Part shown: one piece after another, positions 55,750-64,000 of the stretch
How the letters are laid out: every line of letters begins with the position of its first letter
How positions within the stretch are numbered: position 1 is the stretch's first letter
Assembly (NCBI GenBank): GCA_017795105.1
Contig: CP051247.1
Location: forward strand, 5,284,001-5,348,000
Length of the DNA: 64,000 nt
Direction of reading: 5' to 3'
From: Planctomycetaceae bacterium
GTDB lineage: Bacteria; Planctomycetota; Planctomycetia; Planctomycetales; Planctomycetaceae
Notes under the pieces: model-generated
Databases searched by the model: none
Told to the model about the DNA's origin: nothing
The model's input: only the letters and a program-made list of their open reading frames with translations
Position numbers and translations under genes: made by a program

Positions 55750-57627
55750 TTACGGCAGCGGTTCACCGTCCAGGTCGGCCAAGGTTTTCTGCAGAAGTCG
55801 CGGCACGTACGAATCAGTCCGGGGCGGCATCTTCTTGACTTTGGTCGGCAATTCCGCGATCTGATCACGGACCGATGAGGCTTTGCCGTCGAGATTGTCG
55901 AGGGCATTCAGGGCGGCGATCGCCGTGTAGACATCGCTCTCTTCCAAATTCGCGGCTTTGACGAGAACCTTCAGGGCTTTCTGCAGATCCTGATCGTTCC
56001 CGTACTGTCCCAGGGCTTCTGCTGCGGCAACGCGGACACTCGATGACTCATCATCCAGACGTCGGACCAGTTGATCCCGGGAGCGGGAGACGCCGTCTTC
56101 CTTGTTGATCAGAGCCCACTGGCAGGCCCAGTAACGAACCGTATTCTCAGGATGCGAGAAGGCCATCTGAATCGTCTCTTTAGTCGCCGTCTCCACGGGG
56201 GCCTGTGAAGCAGCCGCTGCTGCGAACAGGACTTCGCCGTAGTTGTCGAGCAGCTGCCCGTTACGCTGGGCGTCGTAGGGAGAACCATTCGGCACGCGGG
56301 CGTGCAGTTCGGCTTCCGGAATGATGCCCAGATCCTGCGTGGAATTCATGTGGCTGAAGAGTGCGTTCCGCATCTTTTTCAGCGTGTCTCGGTATTCCGG
56401 ATCATCCGCCAGATTGACGACTTCATCGGGATCATTCTCGACATCGTAGAGTTCTTCAACCGGTTTGGTGTTCCAGAAGTGATCCTGTTCCGGCGTCAGT
56501 TTTCCGTCGAGGTGCATCTGATACCAGACTCGGGTCGTCGGTGTCTGGAACATGTAATGGACGAACTGCCCGTACGGACGATGCGGCTGAAACTGGCGAA
56601 GATAAACGAACCGCTCATTTCGTACGCTCCGTACGAGGTCGATCCGTTCATCCATGCGGCCGCGGAATCCGTAGATGAAGTCGGGATCATCTGTCGCGAA
56701 CTTGCCGGCAAAGGCTGAACCCTGCAGCATTTCGGGAGGCTCGATGCCGCAGATGCTGAGCACGGTCGGAGCCAGGTCAACAAAACTGACCAGACGCTCC
56801 GAGACCCCATTGGCCGAGTAACCCTCCGGAGCGAGATGTTCGTATTTCTTTGGGAAGTAGACGATCATCGGCACGTGCAGACCACTGTCGTAGGGCCAGC
56901 GTTTGTGCCGCGGCATGCCCGAACCATGATCGCCGTAGTAGAAGATGATCGTGTCTTCAAGCAGATTGCCGTCTTTGAGTTCCTTGATGTTGTTGCCGAC
57001 CTTCTGGTCCATTTCGGTCAGCTTGTCGTAATACTGAGCCCAGTCCTGACGCACTTCCGGGGTGTCGGGATGATACTTCGGAACGGTGACGCCGGCCGGA
57101 TCGTGAATAGCCGTGTGCGGACGTTTGCGCAGCTGGCTTTCGTGGCTGATGGTGTGGTTGAACACGGCGAAGAAAGGCTGGTCGTCATCGCGCTTTTTCC
57201 AGTGAGCATTTCGACTGCTTTCGTCCCAGACCTCTCCCGGCTTCTCGAGGTTGTAGTCTTCCTTGCTGTTATTGGTGCAGTAATAGCCCGCTTCCCGCAG
57301 ATACTGGGGGAACATCTTCAATGCCTTTGGCATGTTCAGATGCGACCGCATGTGCTGAGCCCCCATGCTGGGCGGATACATGCCGGAGATGATCGTTGTC
57401 CGAGCCGGTGCGCAGACCGGAGCATTGGACCAGCAGGTCGAATACCGCATTCCCATCTCGGCCAGAGCATCGATATTCGGCGTCGTGGCGTAGTCATCGC
57501 CATAGCAGCCAAGCTCGATCCCGTTATCTTCACTCGTGATCCACACGATATTCGGCCGGTCAGCAGCCAGCGAAGAAGCGAAGGGCATCAAGAGAAGCAG
57601 TGTCAGAGTGAAGCCGAGAAGTCGCAT
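55750..57627 (-). CDS. Secreted sulfatase with C-terminal HEAT repeats
   Basis: 625 residues with a signal peptide (RLLGFTLTLLLLMPFASSLA). Sulfatase blocks: PNIVWITSEDNGIELGCYG; APVCAPARTTIISGMYP with Cys72 as the formylglycine site (C-A-P-A-R); 'YYGDHGSGMPRHKRW'. In place of two Asp, SED and YGD supply the metal ligands as in N-sulfoglucosamine-type sulfatases. Residues about 470-600 add HEAT-like repeats (TVRYWACQWALINKEDGV, SVRVAAAEALGQYG), unusual for the family and probably for protein or glycan contact. It diverges from the GlgX gene. Confidence 0.93.
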   Translation of the reverse strand: MRLLGFTLTLLLLMPFASSLAADRPNIVWITSEDNGIELGCYGDDYATTPNIDALAEMGMRYSTCWSNAPVCAPARTTIISGMYPPSMGAQHMRSHLNMPKALKMFPQYLREAGYYCTNNSKEDYNLEKPGEVWDESSRNAHWKKRDDDQPFFAVFNHTISHESQLRKRPHTAIHDPAGVTVPKYHPDTPEVRQDWAQYYDKLTEMDQKVGNNIKELKDGNLLEDTIIFYYGDHGSGMPRHKRWPYDSGLHVPMIVYFPKKYEHLAPEGYSANGVSERLVSFVDLAPTVLSICGIEPPEMLQGSAFAGKFATDDPDFIYGFRGRMDERIDLVRSVRNERFVYLRQFQPHRPYGQFVHYMFQTPTTRVWYQMHLDGKLTPEQDHFWNTKPVEELYDVENDPDEVVNLADDPEYRDTLKKMRNALFSHMNSTQDLGIIPEAELHARVPNGSPYDAQRNGQLLDNYGEVLFAAAAASQAPVETATKETIQMAFSHPENTVRYWACQWALINKEDGVSRSRDQLVRRLDDESSSVRVAAAEALGQYGNDQDLQKALKVLVKAANLEESDVYTAIAALNALDNLDGKASSVRDQIAELPTKVKKMPPRTDSYVPRLLQKTLADLDGEPLP

Positions 57628-57799
57628 ATTCCGATATCCGTGGAACAGAGGTCAGTACGGAGATTCAATCGAGACGAGCGGCCGATTTCATATTGCCGAT
57701 CGTTGATCCATCATCGCGAACTGGTGCACCGGTCGCAAGTCATCTATGGTGCATACTGACAGTTCAGGGTTCGCAGCCACGGAAGCGAAGTGAGACGCA

Positions 57800-59860
57800 A
57801 TGATTAACTGGCATCAGACGGAGGGCTGGCACGATCCGCCCGGAGTCAGCTGGATTGAGAAACAACAGGCGTGGAACTTCGTGCTGTATGCGGAGAAGGC
57901 GTCCCGGGTCATTCTGATGCTCTTTTCGCAGGATGACTACGAGAACCCCGAGCTCGTTTACGAATTCGATCACTTCGCGAACAAGTCAGGTCCTGTCTGG
58001 CATTGTCGCATTCCCAAAGCTCGGGCGCCGAAGGCATTTTACTACGGGTATCGGGTCGATGGACCACAGCGCAACGCCCCCGGATTCCATCGATTCGACT
58101 TCGACAAGCTCCTGCTCGATCCGTACGCCAAGGCCGTTCATTTTCCCCCGGGGTTCGATCGGGAACTGGCCAAGAAGCCGGGATCCAATATCGGCAAGGC
58201 TCCACTCGGGGTGATTGACACCGATCATGCCTTCGACTGGGGCGATGATCAGTTCATCCGCCACGACTCTGATCTGGTCATCTACGAGATGCACGTTCGC
58301 GGTTTCACACAGAACGCGAATTCCGGCGTCCCGGAAGTTCGACGGGGCACTTATGCGGGCATCGTCGACAAGATTCCGCATCTCCGGGATCTGGGCGTGA
58401 CTGCTGTCGAACTGATGCCCGTGTTTCAGTACGACCCGGCTGAAGGGAACTACTGGGGATACATGCCGCTCAACTTCTTCTCGCCGCATCACGAATACGC
58501 GATGAACCACGAGAGCCGCGATGTGCGGGACGAGTTTCGGACGATGGTCCGCGAACTGCATAAGGCGGGGATCGAGGTCATTCTCGATGTGGTCTACAAC
58601 CATACCTGCGAAGGGGATGATCGCGGGCCGAACTACAGCTTCAAGGGAATCGGCAATGCGATGTACTACATGCCGACGCCTGGCGAGAATGGCGAAGCCG
58701 ATTTCGCGAACTTCTCCGGCTGCGGCAACACGCTCGATGCGAACCGGCTGGCTGTGAAAAAGCTGATTGTCGACAGCTTGAAATACTGGCGCGACGAGAT
58801 GCACGTCGATGGGTTTCGTTTCGATCTGGCGTCGATTTTCGCTCGACGCAGCGATGGTTCAATTTCAATGGATCGTCCGCCGATCTTTTCCCAGATTGTG
58901 ACCGCCGAAGACTTCCTCAACGTGCGGTTGATCGCCGAGCCCTGGGACGCAGCGGGAACTTATCAGCTGGGCTACTCGTTTCCCGGCTGGCTCTGGATGC
59001 AGTGGAACGGACGCTACCGGGATGCCCTGCAGCGATTCGTCGCCGGTGAGCGAGGAATGGTCCCGGAACTAATGACCCGGATCTACGGCAGTGCCGATCT
59101 CTTTCCGGACGATATTCAGCATTCGTGCCGCCCCTGGCAGTCGGTGAATTACATCTCGTCTCACGACGGTTCAACTCTCAACGACCTCGTCACGTACGAA
59201 GGCAAATACAATTGGGACAACGGCGAAGAGAACCGCGATGGCTCCCACGAGTTCAAATGGAACTGTGGCCATGAAGGGGAGGAGAAAGTTCCTGTCGAAG
59301 TTATGCATATGCGGAAGCGACAGGTGAAGAACTTCCTCACGTTGTTGATGATTTCCAATGGCTCGCCCATGATTCGCATGGGCGACGAGTTCATGCAGAC
59401 CCAGAATGGGAACAACAACGCCTACAACCAGGACAACGAAACGAGCTGGCTCGACTGGTCCCGCAAAGAGAAGTACGAAGACATCTTCCGCTTCACGAAG
59501 CTGATTATCGAATTTCGCAAGTCCTTCAACTCGATCTGTCGTTCCCGCTTCTGGCGAAATGAAGTCAGCTGGTACGGGCCGGATGGCCCTTGCGATCTGA
59601 GTGGCGATTCGCAGGTGCTGGCCTTCAGTCTGGTCGGAAGCCAGCACGATTGCCGCGATCTTTATGTGATGATCAACGGCGCCTCGCAGCCGATCGATTT
59701 CAAGATCATGGAAGGCTCGGCCATCACCTGGAAGCGGATTATCGACACGGCTCTCGAGTCGCCTCACGACATCTCGGAACCATCTGGCTGGCAGGTTCTC
59801 GAAGAGCCGACCTACGAAGTGCGAGACCGCTCCATCGTCGTCCTCTGTCGGGATACGTAA
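57800..59860 (+). CDS. glgX: Glycogen debranching enzyme (isoamylase, GlgX-type)
   Basis: 686 residues, GH13 family. It splits alpha-1,6 branches of glycogen. An N-terminal CBM48-like domain (WNFVLYAEKASRVILMLF) precedes the barrel: YEMHVRGFT, 'GVTAVELMPVFQYD', DVVYNHTCEGDD, DGFRFDLAS with nucleophile Asp342, LIAEPWDAAG with acid Glu380, and SSHDGSTLNDL with Asp456. No signal peptide, so it acts on cytosolic glycogen. No other glg gene is nearby. The TreX/GlgX distinction cannot be drawn from motifs alone. Confidence 0.93.
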   Translation: MINWHQTEGWHDPPGVSWIEKQQAWNFVLYAEKASRVILMLFSQDDYENPELVYEFDHFANKSGPVWHCRIPKARAPKAFYYGYRVDGPQRNAPGFHRFDFDKLLLDPYAKAVHFPPGFDRELAKKPGSNIGKAPLGVIDTDHAFDWGDDQFIRHDSDLVIYEMHVRGFTQNANSGVPEVRRGTYAGIVDKIPHLRDLGVTAVELMPVFQYDPAEGNYWGYMPLNFFSPHHEYAMNHESRDVRDEFRTMVRELHKAGIEVILDVVYNHTCEGDDRGPNYSFKGIGNAMYYMPTPGENGEADFANFSGCGNTLDANRLAVKKLIVDSLKYWRDEMHVDGFRFDLASIFARRSDGSISMDRPPIFSQIVTAEDFLNVRLIAEPWDAAGTYQLGYSFPGWLWMQWNGRYRDALQRFVAGERGMVPELMTRIYGSADLFPDDIQHSCRPWQSVNYISSHDGSTLNDLVTYEGKYNWDNGEENRDGSHEFKWNCGHEGEEKVPVEVMHMRKRQVKNFLTLLMISNGSPMIRMGDEFMQTQNGNNNAYNQDNETSWLDWSRKEKYEDIFRFTKLIIEFRKSFNSICRSRFWRNEVSWYGPDGPCDLSGDSQVLAFSLVGSQHDCRDLYVMINGASQPIDFKIMEGSAITWKRIIDTALESPHDISEPSGWQVLEEPTYEVRDRSIVVLCRDT

Positions 59861-59924
59861 TCGACTGGAGTCGATCCCTCCGTGAATCCGCAAGAACGTT
59901 TCGCAACCGAAGAACCGAGCCGTT

Positions 59925-61103
59925 CTAGTTCTGCATCACTTTTCGCATCAGATGCAGACCAACCACGGCGGTCACGGCATTGGCGACCCACATCACCCAG
60001 GCGGCATCGAGGGTGCCGTTTTTGGCCTGGTTCATCGAGAGCATGACGATCGGGTAGTAGATGAACACGATCGGCATGAACACGATAAAGAACGTGGTCA
60101 GGAACTGTTTCTTGGCCTGAATGATCGAGAACGGGCTGCCGACGAGGACGAAGAAGAAGCAGCTGCCCGCCATGGCGAAACGGCCGTGATATTCGGCTGT
60201 CAGCTTGTGTCGCCGCTGGGTATCGACCATTTCTCCTTGAATGAGATCGGTGAAGTCGTGCATCGTGAACTCTTCAAAGCGGCCGGTCGTCAGGCTCATG
60301 GCTGCTGAAATGGCCCGCTCCGAGGTGCGGTATTCCTCGATCTCTTTCAGCTCTGCCAGCTCGGTGGTAATGTCCTGAGCCGCCATGTGGCGGGCCTTCC
60401 GCTGCTTGTCGATCATCGGTAAGGGGAACGGATACTCTTCTTCCCGGATCCAGGCTCCGCGACCGTCGGACATGTGAATGTAACCGCCGACAACGCGAAT
60501 CTTGGCGAGTCGCTCCTGCAGATTGAAATGGATGTTGGCCGAGTCGGCCTGAATCGTGAACGTCTTTCCGTTCTTGGTGGTGTAGCGAATGGTCGGTTTG
60601 ACGAGTGTTTTGCCGTCGATGTCCATCACGGTGATGACGAGTCCGCCATTGGCATCGATGAACTGATGATCGCTGCGAAGCTGATCGAGAAAGATCTTCT
60701 CCATCTTCAGGAGCACGGTTTCCTGAATCTTGTCGATCGACCACGGGATGACCTGATCGGTCAACACCAGTGAGCCAACGCTCAGGCAGGCCCCCATCAA
60801 CAGCGAAGGCCAGAGTAGCGAAAGCAAATTGATCCCTGCGGCCCGGGCGGCAATCAATTCCTGATCGCCCGACATGCGGCCATAAACCACCGTGACCGTC
60901 AGCAGCATCGTCGCCGGAATGGTGATTGGCAGCAGGCTGTAGATCACGTAGGGGAGGATCTGCAGAACTTCCATCGGTCCCAGACCGTTGTCGGTCGCCT
61001 GCTGAAACACGCCGACAAACACCAGCAGAATCGAAATGGCCAACAGGACCATAACGAAAACGCGGAGCAGCTCGAGGGTGATGTATCGCTGTAAGAGACG
61101 CAT
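59925..61103 (-). CDS. LptF/LptG-family permease (YjgP/YjgQ)
   Basis: 392 residues from the ATG at 61103; a clear ribosome site is missing, but the frame upstream is unlike protein. Helices: three near the N-terminus (LELLRVFVMVLLAISILLVF; ILPYVIYSLLPITIPATMLL; LLSLLWPSLLMGACLSVGSL), then a periplasmic beta domain (about 130-290), then three near the C-terminus (AGSCFFFVLVGSPFSI; FIVFMPIVFIYYPIVMLS). Conserved GDQELIAARAAGI is the coupling helix for the ATPase LptB. It takes LPS out of the inner membrane together with a second LptF/G copy. It supports the LptD-like protein at 48288-51458. Confidence 0.9.
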   Translation of the reverse strand: MRLLQRYITLELLRVFVMVLLAISILLVFVGVFQQATDNGLGPMEVLQILPYVIYSLLPITIPATMLLTVTVVYGRMSGDQELIAARAAGINLLSLLWPSLLMGACLSVGSLVLTDQVIPWSIDKIQETVLLKMEKIFLDQLRSDHQFIDANGGLVITVMDIDGKTLVKPTIRYTTKNGKTFTIQADSANIHFNLQERLAKIRVVGGYIHMSDGRGAWIREEEYPFPLPMIDKQRKARHMAAQDITTELAELKEIEEYRTSERAISAAMSLTTGRFEEFTMHDFTDLIQGEMVDTQRRHKLTAEYHGRFAMAGSCFFFVLVGSPFSIIQAKKQFLTTFFIVFMPIVFIYYPIVMLSMNQAKNGTLDAAWVMWVANAVTAVVGLHLMRKVMQN

Positions 61104-61433
61104 GGAAAGGAAGTTAATGAGAATATTGCGGTCAGAATGGTGGCGGAGTAATAGGAGAAGTGACCACTGAAGGTCAAGATCGGATGGTCCCGATTGCGCC
61201 GGCTGGAGAACGGGAAATGTCGCCATTTGGGCTGGGAGAACGGGAAACAATCTATCTTTTCGTGAGTTTTCCGGATGTAGCCGGGCGATGCACCAATCTC
61301 GGCCTATGTTTGAGGAAGCGTGCAGGACTGATCGGTCCTGTGAAGAACCATGTCCGAGCTCGGAATCCTTTCCGGGGCCGGTTCGTCAGCCTGTCTGACG
61401 CCATGCATTGTCTGAGTTGAGGGGAACTCACAA
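61104..61433. other. Divergent promoter region between the LptF/G-like and HPt genes
   Basis: About 330 bases with no credible gene, repeat or clear operator. It must carry promoters for the minus-strand permease and the plus-strand HPt gene. A short T-rich patch (61250-61270) is the only notable composition change. Confidence 0.4.
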
Positions 61434-61784
61434 ATGCTGACAGATTCTCAAGTAACGTCGAAGATCTGCGACTCCGACACGCCGGAGGCCGCACCAGTCC
61501 GCTCGTTGTATGCAGCGGATGAGGATTTCCAGGAACTGCTCGAATACTTTGTGAGCGCACTTCCGGAACGCCGCATGCAGCTGCTGGCCAACCTCGAAGA
61601 AGGCGATGTCGCCATGCTTAAGGGGATCGCCCATCAGCTCAAAGGGGCAGGGGGCGGCTATGGTTATCCCGGGCTCACCGAAGTCGCTCATCGTCTTGAA
61701 GCGATCTGCAAAGCAGGGCACACCCGGGATGTTCCGGCAGCTGTGCAAAGTTTGATCGACTATATGGAACGGATCTGCCTGTAA
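61434..61784 (+). CDS. HPt (histidine phosphotransfer) domain protein
   Basis: 116 residues. After a polar N-terminus the four-helix bundle shows AHQLKGAGGGYGYPGLTEVA with phosphoryl-accepting His67, followed by 'HRLEAICKAG'. It relays phosphate between hybrid kinases and response regulators. No kinase or regulator is in the window, so it is an orphan HPt serving distant partners. AGGGG lies about 10 bases before the start. Confidence 0.9.
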   Translation: MLTDSQVTSKICDSDTPEAAPVRSLYAADEDFQELLEYFVSALPERRMQLLANLEEGDVAMLKGIAHQLKGAGGGYGYPGLTEVAHRLEAICKAGHTRDVPAAVQSLIDYMERICL

Positions 61785-61930
61785 CGGCAGGAGTTCCGAA
61801 GACGGGAATAACCCGCCTCAGGCACTCAGGTTCGGGTTGCAAGCAGTCGGTCCGCACGTCACGATATGGACACGGTGCATGAACTTTCTATGCAGTCTGC
61901 TTTGCAACTTCTGAGTTAAGGTGTCTGGTA

Positions 61931-62449
61931 ATGCGCGTGATGTCTCAAGCAATGGTTCAGCGGCTCGTCTGTTCCCTGGCGCTGGTCGGCGTCGGGTATT
62001 TTCTGGGCACCTCGGACGTCCTGCAGCCGTCACATACCTCCGCTCAGCCTCCGTCTGCCAACGAGGACGAACAGAACCAGGCGATTCCGCTGGCGAATGA
62101 AACCGTTCAGCAGATTCAGATGGCGTCTGAAGTTCTGACTCAGGCCATGGAGACGCTGCGACTCGAAGGTCGCTACAACCCGGCAGCCGTGCCAATGAAT
62201 CCCTTCCTGATCCTCACCGGTGGCGGAGATGCCATTGAAGATCTGGAGCAGGGGAACGGCGTCGATCCAATTACCTTCGCTCAGCTTTATGCCGGCATGG
62301 CGATGCGGGAAGTTGGCGATGAAATCACCCGCGATGAACAGAATCGTCTGCTCTACAAGGGACGCCTGATTCGCATGTACTCCATCGAGCGTCTGCAGAA
62401 ACGCTACGAAATGCATCAGCGGATTCTTGAGAAACGCGTTCTGCCGTAA
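61931..62449 (+). CDS. Membrane-anchored protein of unknown function
   Basis: 172 residues. A hydrophobic helix near the N-terminus (VQRLVCSLALVGVGYFLGTS, residues 9-28) is followed by a short disordered stretch and helical segments (NETVQQIQMASEVLTQAME; ERLQKRYEMHQRILEKRV). No motif is recognised; it is probably bitopic with a periplasmic part. A good terminator follows 30 bases later, so the transcript ends here. Confidence 0.7.
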   Translation: MRVMSQAMVQRLVCSLALVGVGYFLGTSDVLQPSHTSAQPPSANEDEQNQAIPLANETVQQIQMASEVLTQAMETLRLEGRYNPAAVPMNPFLILTGGGDAIEDLEQGNGVDPITFAQLYAGMAMREVGDEITRDEQNRLLYKGRLIRMYSIERLQKRYEMHQRILEKRVLP

Positions 62450-62479
62450 CGATCGCTTTTCGACTGACAACAGAAAGAA

Positions 62480-62508
62480 GCTCGGCTCTCAGCAGCCGGG
62501 CTTTTTTT
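62480..62508 (+). terminator. Intrinsic terminator after the anchored protein gene
   Basis: GCTCGGCT (62480-62487) pairs with AGCCGGGC (62494-62501), one G-T pair, six base loop, followed by seven T (62502-62508). Classic intrinsic terminator. It lies just before the stop of the convergent SDR gene. Confidence 0.93.
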
Positions 62509-62514
62509 ATGCCT

Positions 62515-63285
62515 CTAGCGCTCGGCTCCGCCATTCACATAGAAGACCTGGCCGGTCAGATAGCGGGCTTGATCAGACACCAGGTAGCGGACACAGTTGG
62601 CGATATCCCCCGGCGTTCCCCAGCGGTTGAGAGGCGTTTCTCGCAGAACCCGCTCCTGCCAGACATTGCCGGCCGTTTCGCCCCATGCGGTCCGAATCCA
62701 ACCTGGAGCAATACAGTTCACACGGACATCCGGAGCCAGAGAGAGGGCCAGCGACCGCGTGAAGCCCATGATGGCATTCTTGGCGGTCGCGAACAGTTCT
62801 CCGCTATCACCTTCCATGCCGCGCTCGGCCTGATCCCAGCCGATCGTGATGATCGTACCCCGTTTCGATTCGGCGAACCGCCTGCCGGCTGCGCGTGAAA
62901 GCAGGACCGTGCCGCGAACATCGATCTCGAAGAGCCGCTGCAGTTTGGTTTCGTAGGACCAGTCCTTCGCTGCCCCGGTCAACAGATCAACGCCGGCGTT
63001 GTTCACCCAGATATCGAGATGCGGAAAGGCGGTGAAGGCATCTTCGACGAGCTGCTCGGTGGCAACCTCGTCGGCGAGATCGGCTCGTAGCACGACCGCA
63101 GTTTGTCCGAGGTCACGAATCTGCCGAGCCGTTTCCTCAGCACCTTCTCGGTTGCTGTTGTAGTGCACAACGAGGTCGGCTCCGCCGCGAGCCAGCTCCA
63201 GGGCAATCTCGCGACCGATCCCAGACGACGAGCCGGTCACAATGGCGGCTCGGTCGTTCAGGCTGGCGAACTGGTTTTCCGGCAT
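62515..63285 (-). CDS. SDR-fold protein lacking the catalytic Tyr
   Basis: 256 residues from the ATG at 63285, with GGAG 6 bases upstream. The NAD(P)-binding motif TGSSSGIGREI (residues 17-27), NNAGVD (96-101) and the C-terminal 'YLTGQVFYVNGGAER' are typical of classical short-chain dehydrogenases. The catalytic Y-x-x-x-K reads FATAK (Phe165, Lys169), and the usual Ser about 13 residues before is Gln in WDQAERG. So the standard proton relay is absent. It may bind cofactor without dehydrogenase activity or use another mechanism. Sequencing error at one base of TTC is less likely given two lost residues. Confidence 0.85.
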   Translation of the reverse strand: MPENQFASLNDRAAIVTGSSSGIGREIALELARGGADLVVHYNSNREGAEETARQIRDLGQTAVVLRADLADEVATEQLVEDAFTAFPHLDIWVNNAGVDLLTGAAKDWSYETKLQRLFEIDVRGTVLLSRAAGRRFAESKRGTIITIGWDQAERGMEGDSGELFATAKNAIMGFTRSLALSLAPDVRVNCIAPGWIRTAWGETAGNVWQERVLRETPLNRWGTPGDIANCVRYLVSDQARYLTGQVFYVNGGAER

Positions 63286-63407
63286 GGCATTCTCCAGCGG
63301 CTGCTTAGAGCACATTGCTCTACCGAGTGGCGACGTATGAGCGTTAAAAGGCCTGCAAATGACCATCTTACGTCGCTGAAGGCCGCTACTCTTGTACGAA
63401 GTCTGAT

Positions 63408-64000
63408 CTAGAAGCCGTCATCGACCCAGCCACCTTCCGGCTGCGACAGTGGACTGTAATCCGCGAACCGCAGCTGCTGTTTGACCCATGTCAGGTGGGC
63501 ATCGCCGATCGGACCACTTCGGTTCTTGGCGACAATCACGAACGCTTCGCCCGGACGGTCTTCCGGATCGTACGCTTCCGGACGGTGCAGAAACATCACG
63601 ACGTCGGCGTCCTGTTCAATGGCCCCCGATTCTCGCAGGTCGGCCAGTCGCGGGCGTTTGTCTTCGCGCTGTTCGACCCCTCGGTTCAGCTGGGCCAGAG
63701 CGATGACGGGAATGTCGAGGTCTTTGGCCAGGAACTTCAGTCGTCGTGTGATGGATGAAATCTGCTGTTCACGAGGCTGATTCTTGTCTTCGGCTTCGAT
63801 CAGCTGCAGGTAGTCGATAATCACGATCCCGATGTCATTCTGACGCTTCATACGTCGCGAGACCGCCGCGATCTGCGACATCGTTCGTCCCGGGGCATCG
63901 TCGATGAAGATCGGGAACTGGCTCAGCTCGGTCGAAGCTTCCAGCAGAGCGTGATGGTCCATCTCATCGAGATTTCCCTGACGAACCTTGTGGCCATCGA
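63408..64000 (-). CDS. dnaB: Replicative DNA helicase DnaB, C-terminal part
   Basis: The gene runs off the right edge; its last 197 codons are in the window. RecA-fold motifs are visible: IGIVIIDYLQLIEAED (Walker B), QQISSITRRLKFLAKDLDIP, VIALAQLNRGVEQR (motif with Gln and Asn), RLADLRESGAIEQDADVVMF (Arg finger region) and IVAKNRSGPIG near the end. The conserved K-N-R-x-G-P block closes DnaB proteins before a short acidic tail, so the C-terminus is complete. Unwinds the fork ahead of the polymerase. Confidence 0.94.
   Translation of the reverse strand, partial: DGHKVRQGNLDEMDHHALLEASTELSQFPIFIDDAPGRTMSQIAAVSRRMKRQNDIGIVIIDYLQLIEAEDKNQPREQQISSITRRLKFLAKDLDIPVIALAQLNRGVEQREDKRPRLADLRESGAIEQDADVVMFLHRPEAYDPEDRPGEAFVIVAKNRSGPIGDAHLTWVKQQLRFADYSPLSQPEGGWVDDGF

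Overview
This 64 kb window is chromosomal DNA of a planctomycete. I infer order Planctomycetales, possibly near Rubinisphaera or Planctomicrobium; the genus is a guess. The evidence is the gene content: four secreted sulfatases, a planctomycete cytochrome c-type PSCyt/PSD protein followed by a DUF1501 protein, a giant PVC-type haem-binding dehydrogenase, two extracellular proteins carrying the planctomycete N-terminal E-x-R-x-L-L motif, and a lid-less Hsp70 beside a J-like/MshEN membrane protein. The sequence is GC-rich and densely coded on both strands. I saw no tRNA, rRNA, CRISPR array, phage or intact insertion sequence.

Layout. 1-2.1 kb: 5' part of a large extracellular Asp-box repeat protein. 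2.5-6.8 kb: M29 aminopeptidase and a ferrous-iron uptake cluster (two FeoA, FeoB, a FeoB-associated Cys-rich peptide). 7.3-10.7 kb: ketosynthase, acyl carrier protein and FAD oxidoreductase, apparently one lipid-type biosynthetic unit. 10.9-18.5 kb: small unknowns, an FHA protein, a membrane-anchored SurA/PpiD-like foldase, TopA and a hotdog thioesterase. 18.6-26.5 kb: a sulfatase, an FG-GAP/SGNH hydrolase and a patch of poorly conserved genes (small membrane proteins, an ankyrin protein, a secreted unknown) with signs of local duplication.

26.7-41.7 kb is a secreted catabolic region: PSCyt/PSD1, DUF1501, sialidase-like, the PVC dehydrogenase, two sulfatases and a secreted squalene-cyclase-fold protein. 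These fit degradation of sulfated polysaccharides outside the cytoplasm. 42-47.7 kb: a DksA-like protein without its zinc cysteines, a Tat-type lipoprotein, a primary-type sigma factor, a metal ABC permease, a LolD-like ATPase, holo-ACP synthase and a haem-binding protein. 48.3-51.9 kb: a large LptD/OstA-like barrel and a degenerate DgkA-like protein. With the LptF/G-like permease at 59.9-61.1 kb they point to a Gram-negative type outer membrane with LPS export.

52.2-55.3 kb is the most unusual part. A short Hsp70 without C-terminal lid is followed by a protein joining a J-like domain (no HPD), an MshEN domain and two membrane helices. The 3' end of that gene is tandemly duplicated at a 320 bp offset, leaving a free-standing 71-residue two-helix ORF and copies of a palindromic element. 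55.7-64 kb: a sulfatase with HEAT repeats, a GlgX-type debranching enzyme, the LptF/G permease, a single HPt protein, an unknown anchored protein, an SDR-fold protein lacking the catalytic Tyr, and the 3' part of dnaB.

Start codons were chosen by reading upstream for Shine-Dalgarno sequences and by the position of signal peptides. Functions are assigned from motifs recalled for each family; no database search was possible.
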